DNA of 64,000 nt from Acinetobacter venetianus RAG-1 = CIP 110063 (GCF_000368585.1 NZ_KB849558.1:1577043-1641042); one strand, 5' to 3'; shown: positions 27,965 through 37,467, counted from the first letter of the stretch. Made by a program: numbers and translations. Notes: generated from the sequence alone by a model not told the origin.

Positions 27965-28324
27965 ATGAAAGTTTTACTCCTATTGGTCACATGCCTCAGC
28001 CTAACAGCATGTATTTTTGGTCAATCTAGTGAGGTCAAACGTGCAGAGAAAATTTTACAAAATTTTCAGTGCAACAATATCGAATCAAATCAGTTAGCCA
28101 CGTCTTCGATCACCAATTTTCACCAACAAGCCCTTGCTGTGAATAAAGAAAAGGCCACGACATATATTGAGCAATATAAAAATGGTGAAGATCTCTTTGA
28201 CATCCCATTAGATGAAGTAGTACAACAAAAATATCAATTATATAAACAAGCTTGTCAGGCACTTGGCGGAGTATCTTCTGCTAAAGAACAAATTGTTATA
28301 GGTGCGTCTGACGAGAATAAATAG
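27965..28324 (+). CDS. Small lipoprotein, unknown function
   Basis: A 119-aa protein with a lipoprotein signal (MKVLLLLVTCLSLTAC, lipobox Cys16) followed by a mainly helical, charged domain with two further cysteines (QCNN and QACQALGG, about residues 37 and 98) that could form a disulfide. No family is recognised. It precedes the DUF2238 gene by about 30 bp in the same direction, so co-transcription is likely. Confidence 0.75.
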   Translation: MKVLLLLVTCLSLTACIFGQSSEVKRAEKILQNFQCNNIESNQLATSSITNFHQQALAVNKEKATTYIEQYKNGEDLFDIPLDEVVQQKYQLYKQACQALGGVSSAKEQIVIGASDENK

Positions 28325-28365
28325 AGTGACAAACTCTATCTAGGACATCAAATGATAGAAAAAAA

Positions 28366-28989
28366 TTGGGCTTAAAACATTATATTGCTCTTATGCTCAT
28401 TTTAGTTACTGCAATAATCGCAAGTATTAATCCTTTAGAATTCGATTCATATTTATTGCATCAAGCAGGTACAGTTTTCATGCTGATTGCTTTGCTTGTC
28501 ATCATGCGAAAAATTGGCATTAACTTTTATAGCTTTTGCTTATACCTGCTCTTTTTGTTTATTCATATTGTTGGCGCACACTACCTCTACTCTTATGTTC
28601 CCTACAATGAATGGTTCAATTCCCTTTTTCATTTTGACTTAAATCAAAGTATGGGATGGACTAGAAATATGTATGATCGTTTTGTCCATTTTGCATATGG
28701 ATTTTTACTCTATCCCTTATTCTATCGTTGTTTTCAAGTTTGGTTTCCCCCGGCTAAACCAGCAGCTTTATTGTTCTTGGTCATACAATTTGTTATGGCA
28801 ACAAGCTTAATATATGAGTTCATTGAATGGTGGATTGCGATGGGATTATCGCCTGAAGATGCGGAAAATTATAATGGTCAACAAGGCGACATGTGGGATG
28901 CCCACAAAGATATGTTCCTTGCAACAGTTGGGGCAGTCCTGATTGGTTTCATCCAACTCAGCAAAGAAAAAACGCTTATTCAGAAATAA
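28366..28989 (+). CDS. DUF2238/YjdF-like membrane protein, start disturbed at an A7 tract
   Basis: The roughly 207-aa protein has about six membrane helices and the family core MYDRFVHFAYGFLLYP (about 105-120) and IYEFIEWWIAMGL, followed by a conserved acidic stretch QQGDMWDAHKDM. The only in-frame starts are TTG 28366 and later codons, with no good SD. An ATG at 28352 does have a well-spaced SD (AGGA), but its frame stops after 8 codons. One extra A in the A7 tract (28359-28365), or a -1 ribosomal shift there, would give MIEKKLGLKHY and join it to this frame. Function unknown. The C-terminus is encoded within a terminator hairpin. Confidence 0.78.
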   Translation: MGLKHYIALMLILVTAIIASINPLEFDSYLLHQAGTVFMLIALLVIMRKIGINFYSFCLYLLFLFIHIVGAHYLYSYVPYNEWFNSLFHFDLNQSMGWTRNMYDRFVHFAYGFLLYPLFYRCFQVWFPPAKPAALLFLVIQFVMATSLIYEFIEWWIAMGLSPEDAENYNGQQGDMWDAHKDMFLATVGAVLIGFIQLSKEKTLIQK

Positions 28990-29000
28990 GCGTTTTGACT
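28968..29000. terminator. Terminator between the DUF2238 and Bap-like genes
   Basis: Stem AAAACGCTTATT/AATAAGCGTTTT with a 4-nt loop. The T6 run follows on the minus strand, so it mainly serves the Bap-like gene, but it also spans the DUF2238 stop. Confidence 0.85.
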
Positions 29001-29003
29001 TAG

Positions 29004-31190
29004 TTAAACAATTGAATGCTGTAGCAGCATAAGGTCATCCCAAGGATCTGATTGCACCACTTGAGTTGGCTCGAAATTCATCAAATTAGTATTTATATTA
29101 CCATCAGTTTGAGGAGTCGAGGGTTCAATAGAAACCAACTGATTAAGTAAGTCTTCGATTTCATTCGTATTAGAAGTCGAAGAAGTTAATAACTCATCGA
29201 CACTAACTGCTTGAGTTGTCTGTGTCGGCGTAGCTTCATGTTGTGGACTCAGCAATGCATTGAGATCTACATGATCAACCAAACTCATTTGTTGTGCACT
29301 TTCAGTTCCAGCATCCATTTCATTACTCAGCAATGAACTCATTGTCGTCGGTGCAATCACATTAAAACTAAATGAGTTACTGATCTCACTGGTATTTCCT
29401 GATAAATCAGTCTGAGTAAAAGTCAACGTATGACTGCCTAATGCTAAATCATGGGTGATATTAAAACTCCATTTTCCATTGTCACCCACCGTGACTGTTC
29501 CGATTGGCTGTCCATTGTCATAAATTGTTAGTGTTGCTTTCGCCTCTCCTAGACCAGTCAAGCTAGGTTTACTATCATCTGTTGATCCGCCTGCCGAGAT
29601 ATTTCCTTTAACATCTCCAACATCATCAGTTACCGTCTGCAAAATAGGCTTGTTCGGTGCAATGGTATCTTTCGTTCCTAACACATCCGTAGATTCAGAA
29701 CGGTTACCTGATGCATCAATCACATATACTTTCCCAATGGTCTTATCCGTTAATGCAGTAGATAAGTCGATTGTAAATTTTCCATCTGCGCCTGCTGTTC
29801 CTGAACCAAGCACAGTTTTTCCATCTGCTGAGCGAATTTCAATTTTACTATTTGCTTCGGCTGTTCCAGTGATCGAATCTCCATCCGCATTTAACTGCGC
29901 TACAGCTTTTTCTGGTGCAATCGTGTCTTTACCTGCCGTAATTTCTAATGGTTTAGACTGGTTACCTGCTGCATCCTCAAGAATGATAGAACCTTTGTGA
30001 TCACCCGTTAATGCAGGTGAAATCGTGATTTGAAATTTCCCTTGTGCATCTGCAACACCACTTCCAATAATATTGCCATCAGCATCTTTGATTTGCACTT
30101 TTGCATTTGCCTCAGCTTTACCTAAAACTGATGTACCTGCTTGGTTTACTTCAATCAATGGCTGATCAGGGGCTAACGTATCTTTCCCAGCAAAAACTTT
30201 GGACGGATCAGATTTATTACCCGCCGCATCTTCCGCTACTACTGTTCCACCTTTATCGCTCGTTAATGGCGGTGATACCTTAATTGAATAAAGTCCCGAA
30301 CTATTTGCATTAACAGAGCCTAATAATTTTCCATCTGCATCGTAAACTGATATTTTAGCATTCGCTTCGGCCTTACCTGAGACAATCGTACCATCTGCAT
30401 TTAATTGTGCACTTGGTGCATCGGGCGCTATCGTATCTTTTGTTCCCGTAACTACTGTTGCTTTAGATGTATTACCTGCACTATCAATCGCGATAACTGC
30501 GACTTTATTTCCATTCACCAAAGGGCTATCTAGTTTAATACTATAGTTGCCCTCATTATCCGCGTAACCACTCGCAATCACTTTCCCTGTGGTATCTTTG
30601 ATCTCTACTTTAGCTTTAGCTTCTGTTTTACCTGTAATGATTTGTGTATCGGCATCTAATACAGCGGTCGGGGTTGCAGGTGCAGTAATATCTGTCGATT
30701 TTTCATTATTATTTTTATCGTTATCATCATCCTTCACTGCCCAGAGATAAATACCTTCAGCAGCTAAAGCAACCAAACCTGCTTTTACTAACTGCGATTT
30801 ACTCACACCAAAATCATCACTGCTATCTGAATGCTCAGCAGCTTGAGGTGGAACTTCGGCTGAAGCAAATTGCGTTAATTCTGTGGCAGGAGAATAGCGA
30901 ACAAATTTTCCTGCAGCGTCAAATTCAGCAATTGCATAAGAACCATCTTCTCGGGGAATCGCAAGCGTATGTTCTGTATTATTCATTTCATTAAAGAAAT
31001 CATTAATAATAATTTTCTCACCATTTTTAAGCGTAATGACAAGATCATTACCTTGCTTGATGATCGATTTTATATCGCCTTGTGCAACTCCAATTTGAAC
31101 AATCGATGGTTGATTCAGCATCACACCTTGCATTTGTCCATCTTGTAAAACAGTAAAATTTTTCTTCGATGAAACGACAACTCTTGTCAT
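29004..31190 (-). CDS. blp2: Bap-like surface protein (BLP2-type), short
   Basis: A 728-aa protein beginning with a BapA-prefix-like domain (about 1-150; VVVSSKKNFTVLQDG...LVITLKNGEKIIINDFF), a hydrophobic segment (about 138-152) and an Asp/Asn-rich linker. Four bacterial Ig-like repeats of about 87 residues follow, each ending in GTKDTIAP or GKDTLAP style junctions. A longer, divergent Ig-like repeat comes next (PSLTGLGEAKATLTIYDNGQ..., about 515-605), then a C-terminal tail rich in Ser/Thr/Gln. Size and layout match Acinetobacter BLP2, linked to biofilm and adhesion. Secretion by a type I system is known for the Bap family, but no transporter genes are next to it. Confidence 0.8.
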   Translation of the reverse strand: MTRVVVSSKKNFTVLQDGQMQGVMLNQPSIVQIGVAQGDIKSIIKQGNDLVITLKNGEKIIINDFFNEMNNTEHTLAIPREDGSYAIAEFDAAGKFVRYSPATELTQFASAEVPPQAAEHSDSSDDFGVSKSQLVKAGLVALAAEGIYLWAVKDDDNDKNNNEKSTDITAPATPTAVLDADTQIITGKTEAKAKVEIKDTTGKVIASGYADNEGNYSIKLDSPLVNGNKVAVIAIDSAGNTSKATVVTGTKDTIAPDAPSAQLNADGTIVSGKAEANAKISVYDADGKLLGSVNANSSGLYSIKVSPPLTSDKGGTVVAEDAAGNKSDPSKVFAGKDTLAPDQPLIEVNQAGTSVLGKAEANAKVQIKDADGNIIGSGVADAQGKFQITISPALTGDHKGSIILEDAAGNQSKPLEITAGKDTIAPEKAVAQLNADGDSITGTAEANSKIEIRSADGKTVLGSGTAGADGKFTIDLSTALTDKTIGKVYVIDASGNRSESTDVLGTKDTIAPNKPILQTVTDDVGDVKGNISAGGSTDDSKPSLTGLGEAKATLTIYDNGQPIGTVTVGDNGKWSFNITHDLALGSHTLTFTQTDLSGNTSEISNSFSFNVIAPTTMSSLLSNEMDAGTESAQQMSLVDHVDLNALLSPQHEATPTQTTQAVSVDELLTSSTSNTNEIEDLLNQLVSIEPSTPQTDGNINTNLMNFEPTQVVQSDPWDDLMLLQHSIV

Positions 31191-31363
31191 TATTATGCTC
31201 GCATATCAATTATAGTTTTAGATATTTTTCAATTAATGGAAAATATAAGTATTTAATCTCGCAATTAAAATAACAAATGATAGATAAGACGACAATCCAG
31301 TTCATCGCAATTTTGTTAGCTTTATTTAATTTACTATTTGTTCAAATAATTTAATTATCAAAA

Positions 31364-31396
31364 TAAAAAAACCAGTCATATGACTGGTTTTAAATA
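31364..31396 (-). terminator. Intrinsic terminator of sohB
   Basis: Perfect dyad AAACCAGTCAT/ATGACTGGTTT followed by T7 on the minus strand, immediately after the sohB stop. Confidence 0.88.
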
Positions 31397-31408
31397 ACAT
31401 ACGATGAA

Positions 31409-32371
31409 TTATAGTTTTGGATCACGTAGCTGAACCAAACTGCTATTTGCTTTGGTCAATCCATCTGTAATTTTCCCCAACACTGCTGGAATTAAATTCT
31501 CAGCCATTTGCGCAGCTTGTAAACCTAATTTCTCACCAAATGTCGGACGCTTACGCGTATTAATCACATAAACATCATGTTTTGGTAGCAAGCTAAGTAT
31601 GTATTCATCCGAAGTTTGTAATTTATCAACCAAGTTGAGTTCGCGTGCATCTTCACCATACCAATGCTCACCAGTTGCAACTTTTGCTACTTCTAACTGT
31701 GGACGGTATTTTTCAACGAAGTGCTTAAATAAAGAATGCGTTTGTTGTAACTCTTCTTCAAATTTCGCTTTACCTTCAGGTGTATTTTCACCAAACATGG
31801 TGACTGTACGCTTATATTCGCCAGCAGTATAAAGTTCAAAGTCAACATTATGCTGTTTCAATAAACGATTGAAATTTGGAACCTGAGCCACGACGCCAAT
31901 CGAACCAACAACAGCAAATGGCGCAGAAATGATTTCATTTGCAATACAAGCCATCATATAGCCACCGCTTGCAGCAACTTTGTCTACGCAGATCGTGACA
32001 TTAAAGCCTGCATCGCGTAGACGAACTAACTGAGCAGCTGCAAGACCATAACCATGTACCATTCCACCAGGACTTTCTAAACGAACCACAACCCGGTCAT
32101 GCCCTGCTTTTGCTGTCGCTAAAATTAAGGTAATTTCCTCACGAATCGTATCTACAGCGGAAGCTTGAACATCACCTTTAAAATCGAGAACATAGATTTT
32201 TTGATCATTTTTTTTACGAATTTTTGCTTCTTTCGCAAGCTGCTGAACAAGCTGTAATAGTTCCAAACGAGATGCTGTTGTTTGCGCGATTCTTTTTCTT
32301 TGTTCATTCACACGCGCATTTAAATGGCTAATACGAATCTCAGCAGGAAATTTAGGTAAATGGAATAACAT
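31409..32371 (-). CDS. sohB: S49-family peptidase SohB
   Basis: The 320-aa protein aligns closely by eye with E. coli SohB from about residue 60 on: YVLDFKGDVQA, LRLESPGGMVHGYGLA-AQL, DKVAASGGYMMACIA (catalytic Ser in ASGG), VGSIGVVAQVPNFNR, AGEYKRTVTMFGENT (catalytic Lys) and VATGEHWYG. It degrades membrane or periplasmic peptides. The N-terminus differs from SohB: the usual membrane anchor (about 25 hydrophobic residues) is absent, replaced by MLFHLPKFP and a charged helix, and no such helix is encoded immediately upstream in any frame. The protein may be cytosolic or peripheral. Confidence 0.9.
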   Translation of the reverse strand: MLFHLPKFPAEIRISHLNARVNEQRKRIAQTTASRLELLQLVQQLAKEAKIRKKNDQKIYVLDFKGDVQASAVDTIREEITLILATAKAGHDRVVVRLESPGGMVHGYGLAAAQLVRLRDAGFNVTICVDKVAASGGYMMACIANEIISAPFAVVGSIGVVAQVPNFNRLLKQHNVDFELYTAGEYKRTVTMFGENTPEGKAKFEEELQQTHSLFKHFVEKYRPQLEVAKVATGEHWYGEDARELNLVDKLQTSDEYILSLLPKHDVYVINTRKRPTFGEKLGLQAAQMAENLIPAVLGKITDGLTKANSSLVQLRDPKL

Positions 32372-32473
32372 AAAGTAAGTGCTCTATAAGTTCGGCTTTA
32401 TTCGTCTAAGATGTGGTCTGCTCAAGAAAAATTCAATAGAGATTTTGAAAAATAGATTCATTTTCATTTATAC

Positions 32474-32506
32474 AATAAAAAAAGAGCCCGAAGGCTCTTC
32501 TTATCA
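32474..32506 (-). terminator. Intrinsic terminator of the pst operon
   Basis: Stem AAGAGCC/GGCTCTT with a CGAA loop, then T7 on the minus strand, 12 bp after the pstB stop. Confidence 0.88.
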
Positions 32507-32517
32507 CTGAAATAATC

Positions 32518-33432
32518 TTAGCCAAAACGACCTGTAATATACGCTTCAGTTAACTGATGATCTGGCTGAGTAAATACTTTCTCAGTTGAGTTCACTTCGA
32601 TCAAATCACCTAAATGGAAATAAGCGGTACGATCAGATACACGAGCTGCTTGTTGCATTGAGTGCGTGACGATTGCAATCGTATATTGCTCAGATAGTTC
32701 AGAAATTAACTCTTCAATCTTAGCTGTTGCAATTGGATCAAGCGCTGAACATGGCTCATCCATCAAAATCACTTCAGGACTTACAGCGATGGTACGCGCA
32801 ATACACAAACGTTGCTGTTGACCACCTGAAAGACCTGTACCCGGCTGACTTAGACGATCTTTCACTTCTTCCCAAAGCCCAGCTTTACGCAGACTGTTTT
32901 CTACGATTTCTTCTAAATCATATTTGTCACGTGCTAGACCATGAAGTTTAGGGCCATACGCAACGTTATCAAAAATTGATTTAGGGAATGGGTTTGGCTT
33001 TTGGAACACCATGCCCACTTGAGCACGTAACAATACAACGTCTAGGCTTGGATCATAGATGTCTTGATTATCTAAAGTTACTTTACCCGTGACACGACAA
33101 ATATCAATCGTGTCATTCATACGGTTCAAGGTACGCAAGAATGTTGATTTACCACAACCTGATGGCCCGATAAATGCAATAACTTCATTCTGGTAAATAT
33201 CAAGGTCAATCCCTTTGATTGCCTCAGTTTCACCGTAGTAAACATGAACATCTTGAGTGCTAATTTTTACTTCATTTGTTTTTGGCTTTTTGTTTGATGA
33301 AGCCGTTTCAAACTGAGAGACAAATGCAGTATTAGATTGCTGAACTTGCGCTTCAGATGAGGTAAATTCTGTTTGCTGTGGATTCACTGACTTATCCTTT
33401 TCTACGGCGTTCATAATATCAATCGTATTCAT
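32518..33432 (-). CDS. pstB: Phosphate ABC transporter ATP-binding protein PstB
   Basis: The start at 33432 ([13 protein letters not shown]) has a strong SD (AGAGGAG) 6 nt upstream; seven further codons are open but overlap the pstA end. The 304-aa protein has Walker [10 protein letters not shown], the ABC signature [16 protein letters not shown], Walker [14 protein letters not shown] and the H-loop IVTHSMQQA. It carries about 45 extra N-terminal residues, Ser/Thr/Gln-rich and probably disordered, compared with E. coli PstB. It energises high-affinity phosphate uptake by PstSCAB. It is the last gene of the operon; no phoU follows. Confidence 0.97.
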   Translation of the reverse strand: MNTIDIMNAVEKDKSVNPQQTEFTSSEAQVQQSNTAFVSQFETASSNKKPKTNEVKISTQDVHVYYGETEAIKGIDLDIYQNEVIAFIGPSGCGKSTFLRTLNRMNDTIDICRVTGKVTLDNQDIYDPSLDVVLLRAQVGMVFQKPNPFPKSIFDNVAYGPKLHGLARDKYDLEEIVENSLRKAGLWEEVKDRLSQPGTGLSGGQQQRLCIARTIAVSPEVILMDEPCSALDPIATAKIEELISELSEQYTIAIVTHSMQQAARVSDRTAYFHLGDLIEVNSTEKVFTQPDHQLTEAYITGRFG

Positions 33433-33446
33433 TGTACTCTCCTCTA

Positions 33447-34841
33447 TTACCAACGCACTTCAAATTTCTTACGAAGCCAAATTGCAAGGCTGTTTAAACC
33501 AATCATTAACGCAAGTAACACAATAATCGCAGCTGCGGTACGCCCTTCAAAGAAGTTACGCAATTCATTACCTTGCCATAAATACACTTGTACAGGTAAT
33601 GCAGTTGCTTGATCAAGTGGTGTCGTTGGAACACTTGCAACGAAAGCACTCATACCAATCAAAAGCAATGGTGCAGTTTCACCTAATGCTTGAGCAACGC
33701 CAATAATCGCACCCGTTAAAATACCCGGTAAAGCTAAAGGTAAAACATGGTGGAAAACTGTTTGTACTTTTGATGCACCAAGACCTAAAGCAGCCTGACG
33801 AATCGAAGGTGGTACAGCTTTTAATGCAGCACGTGTCGTAATAATCACAGTTGGTAAAGTCATTAAGCTTAATACCAGACCACCAACTAAAGGTGCTGAA
33901 AGTGGTAACTGCATCCAACCAATAAAGATCGCCGCACCCAACAAACCAAATACAATCGAAGGAACAGCAGCCAAGTTGTTAATATTGACTTCAATAATAT
34001 CCGTCATCACATTCTTTGCTGCAAATTCTTCAAGATAAATCGCACTTGCAACACCGATTGGAATCGAAATGATGATCACGATGAGCATCATGAACAATGA
34101 ACCCATGAAAGCACCAGCCAAACCACTAATCGCAGGTGAACTACGAGAGTCTGGACTTACGAATAAGTTGGTATTGAAGGTATTCTTGATAATGCCTTCT
34201 GCTTTCAATTGATCTGCAATCTGACGAACTTCTGGATCTAACTGCTGTTGATCATCAGGTAATGAGCGATCAATATTGCCCGCTAACCATACATCAACAT
34301 TTGCATCTGCTAAGAATTTAATGTCTTTCTTAGTTCCAATCAGAGATGGATCAGCCAACACCATATCACGTAGACGATATGATTCTGAGCTAGTATATAA
34401 GCCACTGAGATAGTCACGTTGAGACTCTAATGCTTTGTCTTTTGAAACAATGCCATTTACGATCAACGCATCCCAATCAACCATACCCATTTCAGTTTGC
34501 CAAGCGATCATACGCTCTTCAAAATGTGCTGGAGTCTCACCTGCGGTTTGTTTAGGTTTCGCGCCTACATCAATAATTGTTGGATCGAAATAAACTGGAA
34601 CCGTGATACTGCTCTGCCAAAAAGCTGGCAAGCCTTTTGATAAAATACTTCCAAACAACAATGCTACAAACGCAAGGCCAATCATGACTGCTGAAAAGCC
34701 AGCAAAACGGAATGCCTTTTCTTTGCGATGACGCTTTGCCAAAGAACTTTGAATCTTACTTTTGCGCTGTTCACGTTGTTCAGCAGCAACTTGAGGATCA
34801 AATGAATTTGGATCCAAAGGAGATGTCTTTGATGAACTCAT
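33447..34841 (-). CDS. pstA: Phosphate ABC transporter permease PstA
   Basis: A 464-aa permease with an N-terminal cytoplasmic Lys/Arg-rich segment, a first membrane helix at about 45-70, then an unusually long soluble loop (about 75-240, including [16 protein letters not shown]). The conserved transport domain follows (about 245-460), with the EAA-type motif [28 protein letters not shown] and a final helix. E. coli PstA has about 296 residues, so the extra loop adds roughly 165 residues, probably on the periplasmic side. Its start overlaps the pstC stop by 4 bp (ATGA). Confidence 0.95.
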   Translation of the reverse strand: MSSSKTSPLDPNSFDPQVAAEQREQRKSKIQSSLAKRHRKEKAFRFAGFSAVMIGLAFVALLFGSILSKGLPAFWQSSITVPVYFDPTIIDVGAKPKQTAGETPAHFEERMIAWQTEMGMVDWDALIVNGIVSKDKALESQRDYLSGLYTSSESYRLRDMVLADPSLIGTKKDIKFLADANVDVWLAGNIDRSLPDDQQQLDPEVRQIADQLKAEGIIKNTFNTNLFVSPDSRSSPAISGLAGAFMGSLFMMLIVIIISIPIGVASAIYLEEFAAKNVMTDIIEVNINNLAAVPSIVFGLLGAAIFIGWMQLPLSAPLVGGLVLSLMTLPTVIITTRAALKAVPPSIRQAALGLGASKVQTVFHHVLPLALPGILTGAIIGVAQALGETAPLLLIGMSAFVASVPTTPLDQATALPVQVYLWQGNELRNFFEGRTAAAIIVLLALMIGLNSLAIWLRKKFEVRW

Positions 34842-36217
34842 TCGTATTGCTCACGATATTTGCGCACGATGTACAGTGCAATAATGTTTAAACCCAAAGT
34901 AATGACAAACAGCGTTAAACCTAGGGCAAATGCAACCAACGCTTGAGGGCTGGCAAAGTCAGTATCACCTGTTAATTGCTTAACGATCGTTACTGTCACA
35001 GTTGACACAGCTTCTAATGGATTTGCGTGGAGTAATGGACTGTTACCCGCTGCGAGTACCACGATCATCGTCTCACCGATCGCACGAGAAGCCGCCAATA
35101 AGAATGCACCAACAATCCCCGGTAACGCTGCTGGAATGACAACCTGACGAATCGTTTCAGATTTTGTTGCACCTAAACCTAATGAACCATCACGTAAAGC
35201 ACGCGGAACCTGTGTAATGATGTCATCTGATAATGAAGATACGAATGGGATAATCATAATACCCATCACGAAACCAGCAGTTAATGCACTGGTTGCATTG
35301 ATATTTACACCAACCGTTTCACCCACCATTTTAAAGAATGGCCCGATGATCATTAAGGCAAAAACACCATAAACGATTGTAGGAATACCCGCGAGTACTT
35401 CAATTGTTGGTTTCGCCCAAGAGCGCAAACGAGGAGATGCATATTCTGCTAAATAAATTGCAATCATTAATCCAACTGGTACAGCTACAAGTAGCGCGAT
35501 ACCACTTACCATTAAAGTCCCCCAAATTAATGGTAGGATGCCGTAGCTTCCCTCTGCACTTCCTGTCGTACTAAAACCTGGATCCCATTCAGTTCCAAAG
35601 AAGAAGTCAACTGGACTTACAAATTTGAAAAAATGTAATGCTTCGCTCAACATTGAAAGGACAATACCGATCGTTGTAAGGATCGCAACGCCTGAACAAA
35701 GAATCAGACCTACATTAATTGCTTTTTCTACTTGATTACGTGCGCGATATTGCTGGCTCACATGACGTTTTGCCCAAACCAAACCAGCTAAAGCAACACT
35801 CACAACCACTGCAAATTTTGCAAATGACCCAATCGTTTGGAATTTTGCAAGTTGCTGAGCTGCCGCAACTTCATACGCTGCTGGTTGATCAGTCACCCCA
35901 AATCCAGAAGCAATCGCTTGAACACGATCAATTAAAACATCACGACCAGCTTCATCTAAATTTGCACTGATTGATGCAGGGATATTGTTAAAAATAATAT
36001 GGTGTAAAACACTCGGTTCAACCAAGTTCCAAATCATCAAAATTAAAAAAGCAGGAATACCACACCACAAAGCAACTAACGCCCCGTAATACACTGGACG
36101 CGAATGTAGTGTTACTGAGTTATTTCCCTTACCTGCTAGGTTACGGCTTTTACTCAGCCCGATTTGATATGCAATTGCCACAAGGGCTAACAACACACCG
36201 ATAAGTAGCAGATTCAT
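34838..36217 (-). CDS. pstC: Phosphate ABC transporter permease PstC
   Basis: A 459-aa membrane protein. It has a short N-terminal helix, a second helix at about 50-70, a loop of about 60-70 residues and a third helix near 135-150. The BPD transport core follows, with YGILPLIWGTLMVS, IAIYLAEYASPRLR, IPTIVYGVFAL and the EAA motif SLGLGATKSETIRQVVIPAALPGIVG. It is longer than E. coli PstC (319 aa) by an extra N-terminal module. It forms the channel with PstA. It follows pstS across an attenuator-like hairpin. Confidence 0.95.
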   Translation of the reverse strand: MNLLLIGVLLALVAIAYQIGLSKSRNLAGKGNNSVTLHSRPVYYGALVALWCGIPAFLILMIWNLVEPSVLHHIIFNNIPASISANLDEAGRDVLIDRVQAIASGFGVTDQPAAYEVAAAQQLAKFQTIGSFAKFAVVVSVALAGLVWAKRHVSQQYRARNQVEKAINVGLILCSGVAILTTIGIVLSMLSEALHFFKFVSPVDFFFGTEWDPGFSTTGSAEGSYGILPLIWGTLMVSGIALLVAVPVGLMIAIYLAEYASPRLRSWAKPTIEVLAGIPTIVYGVFALMIIGPFFKMVGETVGVNINATSALTAGFVMGIMIIPFVSSLSDDIITQVPRALRDGSLGLGATKSETIRQVVIPAALPGIVGAFLLAASRAIGETMIVVLAAGNSPLLHANPLEAVSTVTVTIVKQLTGDTDFASPQALVAFALGLTLFVITLGLNIIALYIVRKYREQYE

Positions 36218-36269
36218 GTAATCTCCACTGTTTTCTCAATTTTCATCATTTGAAAAAACTTAGCTAGAC

Positions 36270-36302
36270 AAAAAGGCTGATGAACACACGTCTCACCAGC
36301 CT
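36270..36302 (-). terminator. Attenuator-like terminator between pstS and pstC
   Basis: On the minus strand a 10-bp stem AGGCTGGTGA/TCATCAGCCT (one G-U pair) is followed by TTTTTG, 17 bp after the pstS stop. Partial termination here would give more pstS than pstCAB mRNA. Confidence 0.7.
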
Positions 36303-36318
36303 CCGTTTTCAAATAAAC

Positions 36319-37350
36319 TTATTTAACTGATTTACCAGCTTTGAAATCAGCTAGGATTTTTGCACGCTCTTTGTCGTTCATTGCAATCAAACCAGCTTTT
36401 TCTAATTTAGAACCTTTACCAGATACTTTCTTGTTCAAGAAGTATTCTACGTATTGTGGTAAACCTTTAATTGATTTTAAGTGCTCGCCTTTCACGTAGA
36501 AGAACAATGGACGAGAAACTGGGTATTGACCGCTCAAGATAGTCTTTTCAGAAGGTACTACACCGTTTACAGTCGCAACACGTAATTTGTCACGGTTAAC
36601 ATCATAGAAACCTAGACCGAATACGCCAACTGCACTTGGAGATGTTTTTAAACGAGCAAGTGTTTCAGTATAGTCACCAGCGATTTCAATTACACGACCA
36701 TCTTTACGGAAGTTAGAACATGCTTTTTTCTGAGCATCTTTGTCTAAACCTTTGATGTAGTCATAAGCTTCACAACCAGCATCAACCATTTTCTCTTGGA
36801 ATACTTCACGAGTACCATGGTTAGAAGCAGGAATTACTAAAGTAATTGGTTCGTTTGGTAAAGCTTTGTCAATTTGGTTCCAAGTTGTATATGGGTTTGG
36901 AACCATTTTACCGTTTGATGGTAATTCAGCAGCTAAAGCTGTAAATACGTGATATGGCTTTAATTTATAAGCAGCTTTTTTCACGTTAGATGCGAAAACG
37001 ATACCGTCGTAACCAATTTTGATTTCTTGGATTTGGTTTACGCCAGCTTTTTTACAAGCATCAATTTCTGTTGATTTAATTGGACGAGATGCGTTTGCGA
37101 TATCGATTGTGTTATCGCCAACACCTTGACAGAATTGCTTCAAACCACCTGAAGAACCGCCAGAACCAACAACTGGTGCTTTGAATTGTGGGAAAGTATT
37201 ACCAAACTCTTCTGCAACAATACTTGCGTATGGTAATACAGTTGAAGAACCAGCAATTTGGATCGTATCACGAGCTGCGTTTGCAGTCGTAGCTACAGTT
37301 GCCCCAGTTACAGCTAATGCAATTGCGAGATTACGTGGATTTAAGCGCAT
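36319..37350 (-). CDS. pstS: Periplasmic phosphate-binding protein PstS
   Basis: The start at 37350 (MRLNPRNLAIALAVTGATVATTANA) gives a good Sec signal peptide. The mature protein begins ARDTIQIAGSSTVLPYASIVAEEF, with the phosphate-binding signature, followed by GSGGSSGGLKQFC and IDIANASRPIKSTE. The total is 343 aa. Two paired cysteines are likely (CQGV and ACKK; CEAY and CSNF). It captures inorganic phosphate and delivers it to PstCA. It is the first gene of the pst operon, about 90 bp downstream of a Pho box, so PhoB activation under phosphate starvation is expected. Confidence 0.96.
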   Translation of the reverse strand: MRLNPRNLAIALAVTGATVATTANAARDTIQIAGSSTVLPYASIVAEEFGNTFPQFKAPVVGSGGSSGGLKQFCQGVGDNTIDIANASRPIKSTEIDACKKAGVNQIQEIKIGYDGIVFASNVKKAAYKLKPYHVFTALAAELPSNGKMVPNPYTTWNQIDKALPNEPITLVIPASNHGTREVFQEKMVDAGCEAYDYIKGLDKDAQKKACSNFRKDGRVIEIAGDYTETLARLKTSPSAVGVFGLGFYDVNRDKLRVATVNGVVPSEKTILSGQYPVSRPLFFYVKGEHLKSIKGLPQYVEYFLNKKVSGKGSKLEKAGLIAMNDKERAKILADFKAGKSVK

Positions 37351-37438
37351 TCTGTTTTCTCTCATTTATACAATTTGATTTACAACTCTTTTAAATTCAA
37401 GTGTTGTACTTTGGTTAACTGCATTTTGATTAGATAAT

Positions 37439-37467
37439 ATGACAAATAAGTTACAACTTTGTGACGC
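37439..37467 (-). promoter_or_regulatory. Pho box (PhoB-binding repeats) upstream of pstS
   Basis: On the minus strand three 7-bp direct repeats occur at exact 11-bp spacing: GCGTCAC-aaag-TTGTAAC-ttat-TTGTCAT (37467 to 37439). This resembles the PhoB consensus CTGTCAT-N4-CTGTCAC. The rest of 37468-37923 is AT-rich, without a visible gene. Confidence 0.7.
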
